Shown: positions 34,213 through 42,427, numbered from the stretch's first letter. The stretch: DNA of 64,000 nucleotides from Paenibacillus brasilensis (GCF_009363115.1 NZ_CP045298.1:5391501-5455500), one strand, 5' to 3'. Program-made: numbers and translations. Notes: generated by a model not told the origin, from the letters alone.

Positions 34213-35679
34213 TTATTGGCTGATTGTAATTGGTGTATTGTCGGACAGCAATGCCAGGTTATTCACAATTACATTCTCATCATTGCTCAAGCCACTGGTA
34301 ACCAGTGTTTGTGAGCCTGTCGTTTGAACGGTTTTCACTTCCTTGCGTTTTGCATGGTCTCCGTTTACAACATATACATATTCTTTACCTTGCTCCTTTT
34401 GAACAGCTGCGGTAGGGATGACAATGCCTTCTTGCGCATTGGCAGCGACGAAGCTGATATCTGCCAGCATGCCGGATTTCAGTTTCATATCCGGGTTCGC
34501 TACCGAGATTTTTACAGGATAGCCTTTACCGCTAGCGTCTAACGGACTGACATTTTTAACTGTACCAGTTGTCACAATATTGGATGCTGCTACACGAACC
34601 TGTACCTTGTCACCCACTTTAACATTGTTGATCTGTTCAGCTGGAACATAGATCAGTGTATTGACTGTACTCAGATTGGCAATGACCAGTGCAGGAGCCT
34701 GAGCAGATACCATTTCGCCTACCTCTGCATTTTTTGTCCCAACAATACCGTTGATTGGTGATGTAACTACAGTATCGTTCAGTGCATCTTGAGCAATACT
34801 TACATTCAACTGAGCCTGCTTGAGAGTTTGCTGGCTAGACTCAATGACCGCAGTATTTTGAGATACCTTAAGCTGATTTTGTGCATTGCTGTAGCCGTTG
34901 TTGGCATTACTATAGCTATTTTTTGCTGTATCATAGGCGTTACGGGCTGTAGTGAGTGCCTTTTGTGCAGCTACCAGCTGATCTTGAGCATTAGCCTGTG
35001 CATTTTGTGCATTTTTGTAGGCCGCTTCCGCGTTCACGGCAGCTGTTTTTGCTTGTTCTAGTTGAGCTTGGGTGCTTGCACCTGCATCAAACAGGCTTTG
35101 TGTACGTGTCACATTCTTCTGAGCGTCTGCCAAGGCTTGTTGTGTTTGTTTTACTGTATTGGCCGCCGTGGAGACACCATTTGTCGCTTGTTCTAACGCT
35201 GTAGTGGCCTGGTTAATAACGCCCTGCGCCTGATTGATTGCACTTTGGGATTGAATCATACCGCTCTTGGACTGTACTACGCCAGAGTTGGCTTGAACCA
35301 AGGACGACTCATGGGATGCCTCAGCACTGCTTACCCCGGCAGCCGCCGCCGCTGCTGCTGCACGGGCTTTCGCAACATTGTTGCGCATATCCTTATCATC
35401 AAGCTTGAACAGCACTTGACCTTCTTTGACCTCCGAGCCAATATCTACAGGTAATTGAACCACTTTACCGCCTACTTTAGGCACGATATTTACCGTCTCC
35501 GAAGGTGTGACCGTACCTGTATAAATGTTCCCCTGTCCGATGATACCCTGCTGCGCTTGGCTGATCTTAACCGGAACAACCATGTCCTGCGCTGCTCCGC
35601 TGTTACTAGAGCAGCCTGCCAACACTGCGCCGCTGAGGACCAAAGCCGCTAATGTACTTTCTACTCTCAATATTTTCAT
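34213..35679 (-). CDS. Efflux membrane-fusion adaptor lipoprotein (RND/HlyD type) with a long coiled-coil hairpin
   Basis: A 488-residue lipoprotein. The signal peptide ends VLAGCSSN (Cys about residue 22). The lipoyl half-domain (VGGKVVQLPVDIGSEVKEGQVLFKLD) is followed by an unusually long alpha-helical hairpin, about residues 95-325, rich in Ala, Gln, Asn and Ser with YSNANNGYSNAQNQ-type repeats, then the second lipoyl half (SPINGIVGTKNAEVGEMV) and beta-barrel/membrane-proximal domains (GIVIPTAAVQKEQG). The ATG at 35679 is used; the frame to 35817 overlaps the upstream transporter gene. It lies 71 bp downstream of the DHA2 transporter gene. Confidence 0.87.
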   Translation of the reverse strand: MKILRVESTLAALVLSGAVLAGCSSNSGAAQDMVVPVKISQAQQGIIGQGNIYTGTVTPSETVNIVPKVGGKVVQLPVDIGSEVKEGQVLFKLDDKDMRNNVAKARAAAAAAAAGVSSAEASHESSLVQANSGVVQSKSGMIQSQSAINQAQGVINQATTALEQATNGVSTAANTVKQTQQALADAQKNVTRTQSLFDAGASTQAQLEQAKTAAVNAEAAYKNAQNAQANAQDQLVAAQKALTTARNAYDTAKNSYSNANNGYSNAQNQLKVSQNTAVIESSQQTLKQAQLNVSIAQDALNDTVVTSPINGIVGTKNAEVGEMVSAQAPALVIANLSTVNTLIYVPAEQINNVKVGDKVQVRVAASNIVTTGTVKNVSPLDASGKGYPVKISVANPDMKLKSGMLADISFVAANAQEGIVIPTAAVQKEQGKEYVYVVNGDHAKRKEVKTVQTTGSQTLVTSGLSNDENVIVNNLALLSDNTPITISQ

Positions 35680-35750
35680 GATAATTCCCTTTCTTTCTGT
35701 CCGTGGAAATAATGTAAGCCATCCAGTCGATATTTTTGTACTTCTCTTTA

Positions 35751-37268
35751 TTAAGCTTCCGGCTGTGTCTTTGCTTTCTTCCTCTGAATAAACAAAAAGA
35801 TGAGTGGAATCGTGCAAAACAGCGGTATGGATGAAATAAGGAATGTATCCCCAATTCCTCTCGATGTGGCATCCAGTGTAATTAAACTACTTATGGATGA
35901 CATCCATGAGTTGCCCAACGTCGCTTGTAGCGTATGAGCCGCGTCCGGTGTAACAGTCTCCGAAATTTGTTGGGCATGAGCTGCCGAACGACTTTGCATG
36001 ATCGAGGTCAGCACCGCGATAGCCATAGATGAAGCAACAGTACGTACCAGATTGGATGCAGTAGATGCATTGCCTACCTTGCTCGGATGAACAGCGTTCA
36101 TACCGACCGTGGACAATGGCATCATACAAATACCAATTCCCAGCCCCCGTAATGACATTACCGTTTCCAGCCAGGCATGCGAAGTATCTGGCGTAAGTTG
36201 ATGAAGATGATACGTCATAAAGCTGGTTAGTGTCAGACCGACAAGTCCCAAAGGCACAATACCGAACTTATCGAACAGCCGCCCGGCAATAGGCATCATA
36301 ACCGCCATGGCAATGGCTTGTGGAATGAGGATAATACCCGTATCAATTGGCGACACACGCTGAATATTTTGCAAAAATAACGGTGTCAAAAACGTTCCTC
36401 CGTACATCCCCATCATGACCAGACTGGAGGCAATAACACTAATCGTAAATCTTGAATTCTTGAATAATGAAATTTCAATTACAGCATTATCCTTGCCGCT
36501 TTCTACATAGATGAGAAAGACAAGTGCCCAGAAAGAAATAAACAGCAGAGATACAATTCCAAAAGAAGTCCAGCCATCACGCTGACCGTTTGTCAGTGCG
36601 TACAACAGTGTTCCAGCACAAGTTGCGGCCAGCAAAAAGCCCGGTAGATCAAACGGCTTTGGCTTTACTTTAGGCGGCTCTTTGATGAGGAGGATAACCA
36701 TTAAAATGGCAAATAAGGCAATAGGCAGACTGACAATAAACAAAAAACGCCAGTTAAACCATTCAATTAAGTATCCGCTCAGCGTAGGTCCTACAGCTGG
36801 CGCCGCCATTGCAGCGATCCCCCATATACCAAGGGACATCCCAATTTGTTCACGCGGCATGATTTTGTAAATAATCGTCATACTCAGCGGCATAATGACA
36901 CCGCCTCCCAGACCAGCCAGCACACGCGCCGCGATCAGAGAAGAATCACTCCATGCAAAAATACATATTCCTGTTCCCAGCGAGAACACGCTGAGGGCAA
37001 GAATCAAAAACTTTTTGTAGCCGATACGCTGCTCCATATATCCGGTAATCGGGACGATTACGCCGGATGCAAGCGTGTAACCTGTAATAACCCACTGAAT
37101 ACGTGTCGTCGTTGATCCTAAATCCGTCGTCAATCGGGGAATGGCGACATTGATCAGACTGTTGTTCAGAATGGCGACAAAGGCGCCTAAAACGATAGCA
37201 AAAAAGGCAAGCCAGCGTTCTTTGGAGGAATCTGTCGAAGGAGCAGCAGCAGTTTCATTGGCAGCCAC
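35751..37268 (-). CDS. DHA2-family MFS drug efflux transporter (EmrB/QacA, YhcA-like)
   Basis: A 505-residue, 14-helix proton-coupled drug exporter. Helix 1 has AFVAILNNSLINVAIPRLTTDLG, then motif A-like GYMEQRIGYKK, RVLAGLGGGVIMPL and motif C-like GIAAMAAPAVGPTLSGYLIE, typical of DHA2 members. The GTG at 37268 has GGAGGGG just upstream; an ATG two bases earlier is out of frame. It lies between two adaptor genes, resembling the B. subtilis yhbJ-yhcA arrangement. Substrates are unknown. Confidence 0.92.
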   Translation of the reverse strand: MAANETAAAPSTDSSKERWLAFFAIVLGAFVAILNNSLINVAIPRLTTDLGSTTTRIQWVITGYTLASGVIVPITGYMEQRIGYKKFLILALSVFSLGTGICIFAWSDSSLIAARVLAGLGGGVIMPLSMTIIYKIMPREQIGMSLGIWGIAAMAAPAVGPTLSGYLIEWFNWRFLFIVSLPIALFAILMVILLIKEPPKVKPKPFDLPGFLLAATCAGTLLYALTNGQRDGWTSFGIVSLLFISFWALVFLIYVESGKDNAVIEISLFKNSRFTISVIASSLVMMGMYGGTFLTPLFLQNIQRVSPIDTGIILIPQAIAMAVMMPIAGRLFDKFGIVPLGLVGLTLTSFMTYHLHQLTPDTSHAWLETVMSLRGLGIGICMMPLSTVGMNAVHPSKVGNASTASNLVRTVASSMAIAVLTSIMQSRSAAHAQQISETVTPDAAHTLQATLGNSWMSSISSLITLDATSRGIGDTFLISSIPLFCTIPLIFLFIQRKKAKTQPEA

Positions 37269-37283
37269 ATGGACCCCTCCTTT

Positions 37284-37937
37284 TTAAGATGTATGAATTT
37301 TTACTTCCACGTTCGTTCCAGGAATGAGCTTCAAATCCTTTGGCTTGTTCACGGCGATTTCTACAGGTACACGTTGAGTTACCTTATTAAAGTTACCACT
37401 TGTGTTCACTGCAGGAACGAGCGAGAACACTGCATTTGAAGCTTCACCCACTTTGCGAACCTTACCTTGAATGACCTGATCACCTGCTGCATCAAGCGTA
37501 ATGTCAACAAGCTGCCCTGGTTTAATCCGGTTAATATCGGTTTCTTCAATATTCGTGGACACATACAGGCTGTTCATGTCAACCATAGTCGCTACAGCAC
37601 TACCTGGTGTTCCGATTTCATGCTCCTTGGAATAAATCTTAATAACAGTTCCGCTGATCGGCGCACGCAGTACAGACTTGCTGATCATACTTGCATCCAG
37701 TCCCGATACATCCTGCTCGGCAATCGGTTCATCGCGCTGCAGTACATCGCCTTCTTCCACGTCAATGTGGCTAATCTCTCCGGAGATTTGCGGCATCACC
37801 TTATACTGATCGGCTTGAATGCGCGCATCGTCACTTTTAACAAAGTGTGTTGCCTGATACCAATAATAATAGCCAATAGCTCCACCGCTCAGAATAAGCA
37901 GTACGATGAGAATCGGCAATACAGTTTTCTTACTCAC
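37284..37937 (-). CDS. Short HlyD/EmrA-family efflux adaptor (YhbJ-like)
   Basis: A 217-residue membrane-anchored adaptor. One N-terminal transmembrane helix (VLPILIVLLILSGGAIGYYYW) is followed by the lipoyl domain (VMPQISGEISHIDVEEGDVL). The coiled-coil hairpin is almost absent: the second lipoyl half (LRAPISGTVIKIYSKEHEIG) follows within about 20 residues. A beta-barrel domain (YVSTNIEETDINRIKPGQ) completes it. The GTG at 37937, preceded by AGGGGTGGAG, is chosen over a TTG at 37979. First gene of the efflux operon. Confidence 0.87.
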   Translation of the reverse strand: MSKKTVLPILIVLLILSGGAIGYYYWYQATHFVKSDDARIQADQYKVMPQISGEISHIDVEEGDVLQRDEPIAEQDVSGLDASMISKSVLRAPISGTVIKIYSKEHEIGTPGSAVATMVDMNSLYVSTNIEETDINRIKPGQLVDITLDAAGDQVIQGKVRKVGEASNAVFSLVPAVNTSGNFNKVTQRVPVEIAVNKPKDLKLIPGTNVEVKIHTS

Positions 37938-37981
37938 TTGCTCCACCCCTGTTGTCCAAAAAATTTTTTTATTATTCAACG

Positions 37982-38168
37982 CTAATATTTTAAAATTGAA
38001 ATATTAGGCCATTAAACCAAATTTAGAACGTAAATAACGCATGGCTACATACCATGCAAAAAGACAGGTCTTATTCTATGTACATAGGACAAGCTGATCC
38101 ATGCTCCACAACCCGTCTTCTTGATATTTAAATATTTTCATATAAATATCGTACATTGAAATATTATA
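37982..38168. promoter_or_regulatory. AT-rich inverted and direct repeats upstream of the efflux operon
   Basis: CTAATATTT (37982-37990) and AAATATTAG (37999-38007) form a perfect 9-bp inverted repeat with an 8-nt spacer. The 11-mer TTGAAATATTA recurs at 37996-38006 and 38156-38166, and GATATTT/AAATATC (38123-38129, 38144-38150) is another inverted repeat. The 316-bp gap 37938-38253 otherwise holds only a terminator. The repeats look like binding sites for a dimeric regulator, for example a MarR or TetR protein; base composition makes chance repeats more likely here, so this is tentative. Confidence 0.4.
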
Positions 38169-38225
38169 GATACATTTATCTATTCAGGCAATACAAATTT
38201 TCATTTATTTCATAATTTTTTTTCA

Positions 38226-38249
38226 CAAAAAAGAACCTTGTTTCCAAGG
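38226..38249 (-). terminator. Small Rho-independent terminator after the unrecognised gene
   Basis: On the minus strand CCTTG-GAAA-CAAGG forms a 5-bp stem with a GNRA loop, followed by TTCTTTTTTG. Confidence 0.6.
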
Positions 38250-38253
38250 CCCT

Positions 38254-39054
38254 TCATGAAATGGAATAACTCGGTTTACGATTTTTCGCCTCCTGCTCCT
38301 CTTTTTTGTTCTTATTCGTTCCGTTATCCTGGGATATTTGCTGTCCTATACAATTCCTACAACGGCAGCGTTCTGTTCTCCTATGGATATCGTCCATAGA
38401 ATCCCGCAAAAGCTGTACGTAATCCAATGATTGCTGCAAAGAGGCAGGCCCCGGCATACAGCGAATCTTCTTGCCTTCCAGCAAACAATAGACCTCAATA
38501 AGCTGTGGGAGATCTCCAAATGCATAATGACAGAATACATTCGTCAAATGCTGAAATGTAAAAATAACATTAGGATTATAATCCACAATATACTTTTGAA
38601 TCAGTAAGGAATCGGCTCCAGCTGATAGCTGCCAGGCAGCCTGGACAATAAGCGAAATATCAACCTTGAGTTCAGGCACTGACGTGCAAAATTGTTCATA
38701 CAGCATCACTGGCGTGAGCAGGTCCTTGTTTAAAGCACATATTTTAGACAACTCACCTGACACTTTATTTTTGATGTCCCAATAGTGGAACAACGATTCA
38801 AAGCCGTTTGGCTGCTTGGGCCACCACTTCTCCAGCACATACTGGACGGGTACTTCCCGCCGCACCTCTACTTCCATTCCAAAGTATTCGTTCAGCGCAT
38901 GGCCTACCGCATATTGAACCCGTTGCCGCCAATTCCAGCCCTCACGCCCGCGTTTTGCCTGTGACGGATGGATTGGCTGCGGCGTTCTCCACATCTCCTC
39001 AAGCTGATAGTCGTGCAGAAGAGGATAACCGCTTAAGCTATCGCTATTACGCAT
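38254..39054 (-). CDS. Hypothetical protein with a C-terminal cysteine cluster
   Basis: A 266-residue protein that I do not recognise. The N-terminal 110 residues are basic and tryptophan-rich (GREGWNWRQRVQYAVGHALNEYFG, YVLEKWWPKQPNGFESLF). The middle is helical, and near residue 232 a tight cluster CRCRNC precedes a Lys/Asn/Glu-rich tail. There is no signal peptide and there are no clear membrane helices. The GHALNEYF and later DIKNK segments are faintly nuclease-like, but no full PD-(D/E)xK motif can be placed. It lies 20 bp after the flavodoxin gene and might share its iron-regulated promoter. Confidence 0.7.
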   Translation of the reverse strand: MRNSDSLSGYPLLHDYQLEEMWRTPQPIHPSQAKRGREGWNWRQRVQYAVGHALNEYFGMEVEVRREVPVQYVLEKWWPKQPNGFESLFHYWDIKNKVSGELSKICALNKDLLTPVMLYEQFCTSVPELKVDISLIVQAAWQLSAGADSLLIQKYIVDYNPNVIFTFQHLTNVFCHYAFGDLPQLIEVYCLLEGKKIRCMPGPASLQQSLDYVQLLRDSMDDIHRRTERCRCRNCIGQQISQDNGTNKNKKEEQEAKNRKPSYSIS

Positions 39055-39074
39055 ACCTATCCCTCACTCTCATC

Positions 39075-39533
39075 TCAGGACACTCCAATACCCGCCTGTG
39101 CAAATTGTCTTCCATAAGCCCGGCAATTTTCCTTGTCATCATCCAATGGGTTGAATTCAATCTTCAGGCTCTCCTGAATCACTGAAGCCCCGCGTTCTTT
39201 AACTTTTTCTTCCACCAAATCAACCGCACCACAGAATTGCTCATAAGAAGTATCTCCACTGCCAAATACAGCCGTCTTTTTGCCTGACAGATCAAGTTCG
39301 TCCATTTCCTCATAAAAATCTAAAAATTCATCAGGAAGCTCACCATCTCCCCAAGTATATACACCCAGCAAGAAACCATCATAATCGAGCAGTTCCTGCG
39401 CGTTGCAATCATACGAAGCCTTTAATTCTGCCTCATGACCCGCTTGGCGAACGCCCTCGGCAATCAATTCCGCAATTTCCTCAGTATTACCTGTCAAACT
39501 GGCATAAGCAATCAAAATTTTACCCAAGTTCAT
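39075..39533 (-). CDS. Flavodoxin
   Basis: A 152-residue FMN-binding electron carrier. The phosphate-binding loop is SLTGNTEEIA (12-21). The other FMN-loop regions are GVYTWGDGELPDEF (with the flavin-stacking Trp) and FGSGDTSYEQFCGAVD (with the stacking Tyr). It matches Bacillus YkuN/YkuP. The start region AGGTGAGGG immediately precedes the ATG. A Fur box sits within the promoter, consistent with flavodoxin replacing ferredoxin under iron limitation. The 38254-39054 gene follows 20 bp downstream. Confidence 0.94.
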   Translation of the reverse strand: MNLGKILIAYASLTGNTEEIAELIAEGVRQAGHEAELKASYDCNAQELLDYDGFLLGVYTWGDGELPDEFLDFYEEMDELDLSGKKTAVFGSGDTSYEQFCGAVDLVEEKVKERGASVIQESLKIEFNPLDDDKENCRAYGRQFAQAGIGVS

Positions 39534-39582
39534 CCCTCACCTTTACTTGAAATATGGGATGCTTTCATTCCCTATTACCCAA

Positions 39583-39612
39583 ATAATATTTGATAATGAT
39601 TCTCACTGTCAA
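39583..39612 (-). promoter_or_regulatory. Flavodoxin promoter with embedded Fur box
   Basis: On the minus strand TTGACA (39607-39612) and TATTAT (39583-39588) are 18 nt apart. The spacer contains TGATAATGATTCTCA (39591-39605, plus strand), matching the 7-1-7 Fur consensus TGATAAT-n-ATTATCA at 13 of 14 positions. Fur-Fe(II) bound there would block RNA polymerase directly. Confidence 0.8.
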
Positions 39613-39652
39613 ATATATTTTCAGAAAAGAGTCTTATCCATAGTAAAAACAT

Positions 39653-39683
39653 ACGCAAAACAGCCGCATCACATGCGGCTGTT
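39653..39683 (-). terminator. Rho-independent terminator after araA
   Basis: AACAGCCGCA (39659-39668), loop of 5 nt, TGCGGCTGTT (39674-39683): a perfect 10-bp stem. On the minus strand it continues TTTTGCG and, further on, TTTTT. Confidence 0.85.
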
Positions 39684-39744
39684 CGCTGATCAAACCTATG
39701 AGTAAGCAGCTTTTATAAGGAGCTTGCTTATTGATAGCTTTTAC

Positions 39745-41226
39745 TTATTTATTTCTCCAGCACAATTCATTCCATTGCAGCTCCTGACGGAATTGGCGAA
39801 TATTCGTGTTGTTATCAATAACAACAGCTTCTATGCCTGTCAGTTCAGCATAATCCAGCAATTGCTCAGTGCTTACAGCATAGGACAATACCGTATGATG
39901 CGCTCCACCCGCATGAATCCATGCTTCTGCGGATACCTCGAGCGAAGGCTCCGGCTTCCACAAAACACTGGCTACAGGCAGCTTAGGCATTTTATTTTTA
40001 TTTTCCACAGCCTGAAGTTGGTTAATGATCAGGCGGAAGCGGCCTTTCAATTCAATGATGGACGCCGCAAGTGCGTTACCCGGTTTACCTTCAAAAATAA
40101 GACGAGCCGGATCGGCTTTACCGCCAATACCCAACGGTTGAACATCAATACGCGGTTTGTTTACAGCAATGGTAGGACACACCTCCAGCATATGTGATCC
40201 CATAATCAGCTCATTGCCCGGCTCCAGATGGTAGGTATAGTCTTCCATAAAGGAAGTATCCACATTGTTAGCCATCAGCTTCATCAGGCGTGTCAATGCT
40301 GCTGTTTTCCAGTCACCCTCACCGCCAAAGCCATAGCCTTGAGCCATCAAACGCTGAACAGCCAAACCAGGCAACTGCTTCAGTCCATGCAGATCTTCGA
40401 ACGTTGTTGTAAAAGCTCCGAAGCCCCCATCCTCCAGAAACTTCTTCATGCCTAATTCAATACGAGCCTGTTCCAGAATGGAATCACGAACCGCTCCCGG
40501 CTGCTTCGCTGCTGCAGATAATTCATACAGGTCATTGTATTCTTCGAACAAGGCGCTAATTTCGCCTTCTGTCACGTTATTAACGATTTCAACCAGATCA
40601 CCCACGCCGTAGCCGTTGATCGACCAGCCTAATTGGGCTTGAGCGGTTACTTTGTTACCTTCAGTAACGGACACCTCACGCATATTATCACCAAAACGTG
40701 CTACTTTGAGGTTTTGGCTTTCGCTATAAGCAGCCGCGGTAGACATCCAGCTGCCAATTCGCTTTTGAACTCCTTCTTCCTCCCAATAACCAACAACGAC
40801 TTTGCGGGTTACACCCAAACGGGCACCGATAAAGCCAAATTCGCGGTCACCATGTGCGGATTGGTTCAGGTTCATAAAATCCATATCGATGCTATCCCAA
40901 GGGATATCACGGTTAAATTGAGTATGCAGATGCAGCAAAGGCTTCGACAAACGCGTCAAGCCGGCAATCCACATCTTCGCTGGAGAAAACGTATGCATCC
41001 AGGTAATAATCCCTGCGCACAGGTCATCCCCATTCGCATCAATGATCAAACGACGGATTGCGTCGGAATTCGTCAGTACAGGTTTCAATACAACTTCAAA
41101 CGGCAGATGACCGCTACGGTTCAATCCTTCTACTATTTTGCGGGAATGCTCTTGTACCTGTTCAAGCGTTTCAGGTCCATATAAATGCTGGCTTCCTGTA
41201 GCAAACCAAAATTTAAACGGTTTCAT
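39745..41226 (-). CDS. araA: L-arabinose isomerase
   Basis: A 493-residue Mn-dependent isomerase converting L-arabinose to L-ribulose. It opens FKFWFATGSQHLYGPETLE, with GIITWMHTFSPAKMWIAGL and the active-site segments FEDLHGLKQLPGLAVQRLMAQGYGFGGEGDWK (about residues 300-330) and ELIMGSHMLEVCPTIA. The family's catalytic Glu and His pairs lie within these segments. The ATG at 41226 follows AGGAGGAATTTTG. No araB, araD or transporter gene is next to it in the window, so it appears monocistronic with its own terminator. The upstream region carries two AraR-type operators and a cre-like site. Confidence 0.97.
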   Translation of the reverse strand: MKPFKFWFATGSQHLYGPETLEQVQEHSRKIVEGLNRSGHLPFEVVLKPVLTNSDAIRRLIIDANGDDLCAGIITWMHTFSPAKMWIAGLTRLSKPLLHLHTQFNRDIPWDSIDMDFMNLNQSAHGDREFGFIGARLGVTRKVVVGYWEEEGVQKRIGSWMSTAAAYSESQNLKVARFGDNMREVSVTEGNKVTAQAQLGWSINGYGVGDLVEIVNNVTEGEISALFEEYNDLYELSAAAKQPGAVRDSILEQARIELGMKKFLEDGGFGAFTTTFEDLHGLKQLPGLAVQRLMAQGYGFGGEGDWKTAALTRLMKLMANNVDTSFMEDYTYHLEPGNELIMGSHMLEVCPTIAVNKPRIDVQPLGIGGKADPARLIFEGKPGNALAASIIELKGRFRLIINQLQAVENKNKMPKLPVASVLWKPEPSLEVSAEAWIHAGGAHHTVLSYAVSTEQLLDYAELTGIEAVVIDNNTNIRQFRQELQWNELCWRNK

Positions 41227-41288
41227 AATTCAAAATTCCTCCTGTCAGGAAATAAGTATAATTGCAGCTGTATAATATATAGAACTAT

Positions 41289-41302
41289 TATGTACGTACA
41301 AT
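41289..41302. promoter_or_regulatory. AraR-type operator, proximal site
   Basis: TATGTACGTACAAT contains the palindromic core TGTACGTACA of the B. subtilis AraR operator (ATTTGTACGTACAAAT). It lies downstream of the -10 element of araA, near +19. Confidence 0.75.
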
Positions 41303-41320
41303 CTATCTCATTTTTTCATT

Positions 41321-41326
41321 ATTATA
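41321..41326 (-). promoter_or_regulatory. -10 element of the araA promoter
   Basis: On the minus strand TATAAT lies between the two AraR-type sites, about 95 bp before the araA ATG. No good -35 hexamer exists; the expected position falls inside the distal operator. Confidence 0.55.
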
Positions 41327-41341
41327 CTGAAAAATAGATAG

Positions 41342-41353
41342 TTGTACGTACAA
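41342..41353. promoter_or_regulatory. AraR-type operator, distal site
   Basis: TTGTACGTACAA is a perfect palindrome identical to the AraR core. Its centre is 52 bp from the proximal site centre, close to five helical turns, so two repressor dimers could loop across the promoter. It would also overlap the -35 region. Confidence 0.8.
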
Positions 41354-41376
41354 GTGAGATTGACTTCATTTTAATA

Positions 41377-41390
41377 TGGAAGCGCTCTAA
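41377..41390. promoter_or_regulatory. Possible CcpA cre site upstream of araA
   Basis: TGGAAGCGCTCTAA matches the central AAGCGCT of the cre consensus (TGWAANCGNTNWCA) with deviations near the ends. It lies about 60 bp upstream of the predicted araA start, so catabolite control would have to act by interference with activation or looping. The rest of 41227-41555 is AT-rich with no other clear feature. Confidence 0.5.
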
Positions 41391-41555
41391 TTACAAGTAC
41401 ATCTGAAAAAAATATTTTCGCCCTCCTCACCAGACTGTTACTTTGATGGAATCATTCGATTGTTGCTAAGGTTTGTTGTACAATAGATTCCATATGGGGA
41501 TTTTGTGCAGTGTGCTGCCAAAATCCTGAATTGACTGCTGAAGGATGGATTGTAC

Positions 41556-42419
41556 ATGTATGTAGCACAAGGATGGAAAGACTATGAAGTTATGGATACT
41601 GGCGGTGGCGAAAAACTGGAGCGCTGGGGCGATATTGTCCTGCGTCGTCCCGATCCGCAAATCATATGGCCTTTGACCCAGGAAACAGCTGAATGGCGTA
41701 ATGTTCATGGGCATTACCACCGCAGTTCTTCCGGGGGCGGTCAATGGGATATGAAGAAGCCTATTCCCGATCGCTGGACGATCAGCTACGGCCCCCTTAA
41801 ATTCCACATCAAACCGACCAGCTTCAAGCATACCGGTCTTTTTCCGGAGCAGGCAGCGAACTGGAGCTGGATGATGGATAAAATCAAAGGTGCAGGCAGA
41901 CCGATTTCTGTACTGAACCTGTTTGCCTACACAGGTGGAGCCACTACGGCCGCAGCATATGCCGGAGCCAGCGTAGTTCACGTGGATGCCGCCAAAGGCA
42001 TGGTACAGTGGGCAAAAGAGAACGTACATTTGTCCGGTCTAGCCGACCGTCCGGTACGCTTTATTACAGACGACGTGTTTAAGTTCGTGCAACGTGAACA
42101 GCGCAGAGGCAACCGTTATGATGCGATTATTATGGACCCTCCTTCTTACGGACGCGGACCGAACGGAGAAACATGGAAGCTTGAAGAAAGCCTGTATCCG
42201 TTTCTGGAATCCTGCATGAGCATCATCTCGGATCAACCATTGTTTGTGCTGATCAACTCCTATACCACTGGTATTTCACCTACCGTACTGCATAATATGC
42301 TGAGCATGACCATGCAACAAAAATACGGCGGGCAAATTAGCGCTGGTGAAATCGGCTTACCGATCACGCGCTCGGGATTGAATTTACCTTGCGGTATTCT
42401 CGGACGCTGGGAGGCTTAA
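41556..42419 (+). CDS. Class I SAM-dependent methyltransferase (RlmI-like)
   Basis: A 287-residue methyltransferase of the RlmI/YccW-type family, whose members methylate cytosine C5 in rRNA. The N-terminal 100 residues form a strand-rich domain ending WSWMMDKI. The SAM motif is VLNLFAYTGGATTAAAYAGASVVHVDAAKGMVQWAKEN near residue 125, followed by FITDDVFKFVQRE and the catalytic-type motif IIMDPPSYGRGP near 190. The PUA domain of true RlmI is absent. The ATG at 41556, 10 nt after AAGGA, is used in place of a TTG two codons earlier. It is followed within 10 bp by a pseudouridine synthase gene. Confidence 0.87.
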   Translation: MYVAQGWKDYEVMDTGGGEKLERWGDIVLRRPDPQIIWPLTQETAEWRNVHGHYHRSSSGGGQWDMKKPIPDRWTISYGPLKFHIKPTSFKHTGLFPEQAANWSWMMDKIKGAGRPISVLNLFAYTGGATTAAAYAGASVVHVDAAKGMVQWAKENVHLSGLADRPVRFITDDVFKFVQREQRRGNRYDAIIMDPPSYGRGPNGETWKLEESLYPFLESCMSIISDQPLFVLINSYTTGISPTVLHNMLSMTMQQKYGGQISAGEIGLPITRSGLNLPCGILGRWEA

Positions 42420-42427
42420 TTCCTCTT

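Noticed and set aside
35680..35817. Extended N-terminus of the adaptor lipoprotein
   Set aside because: It would overlap the upstream transporter gene and bury the lipoprotein signal peptide.
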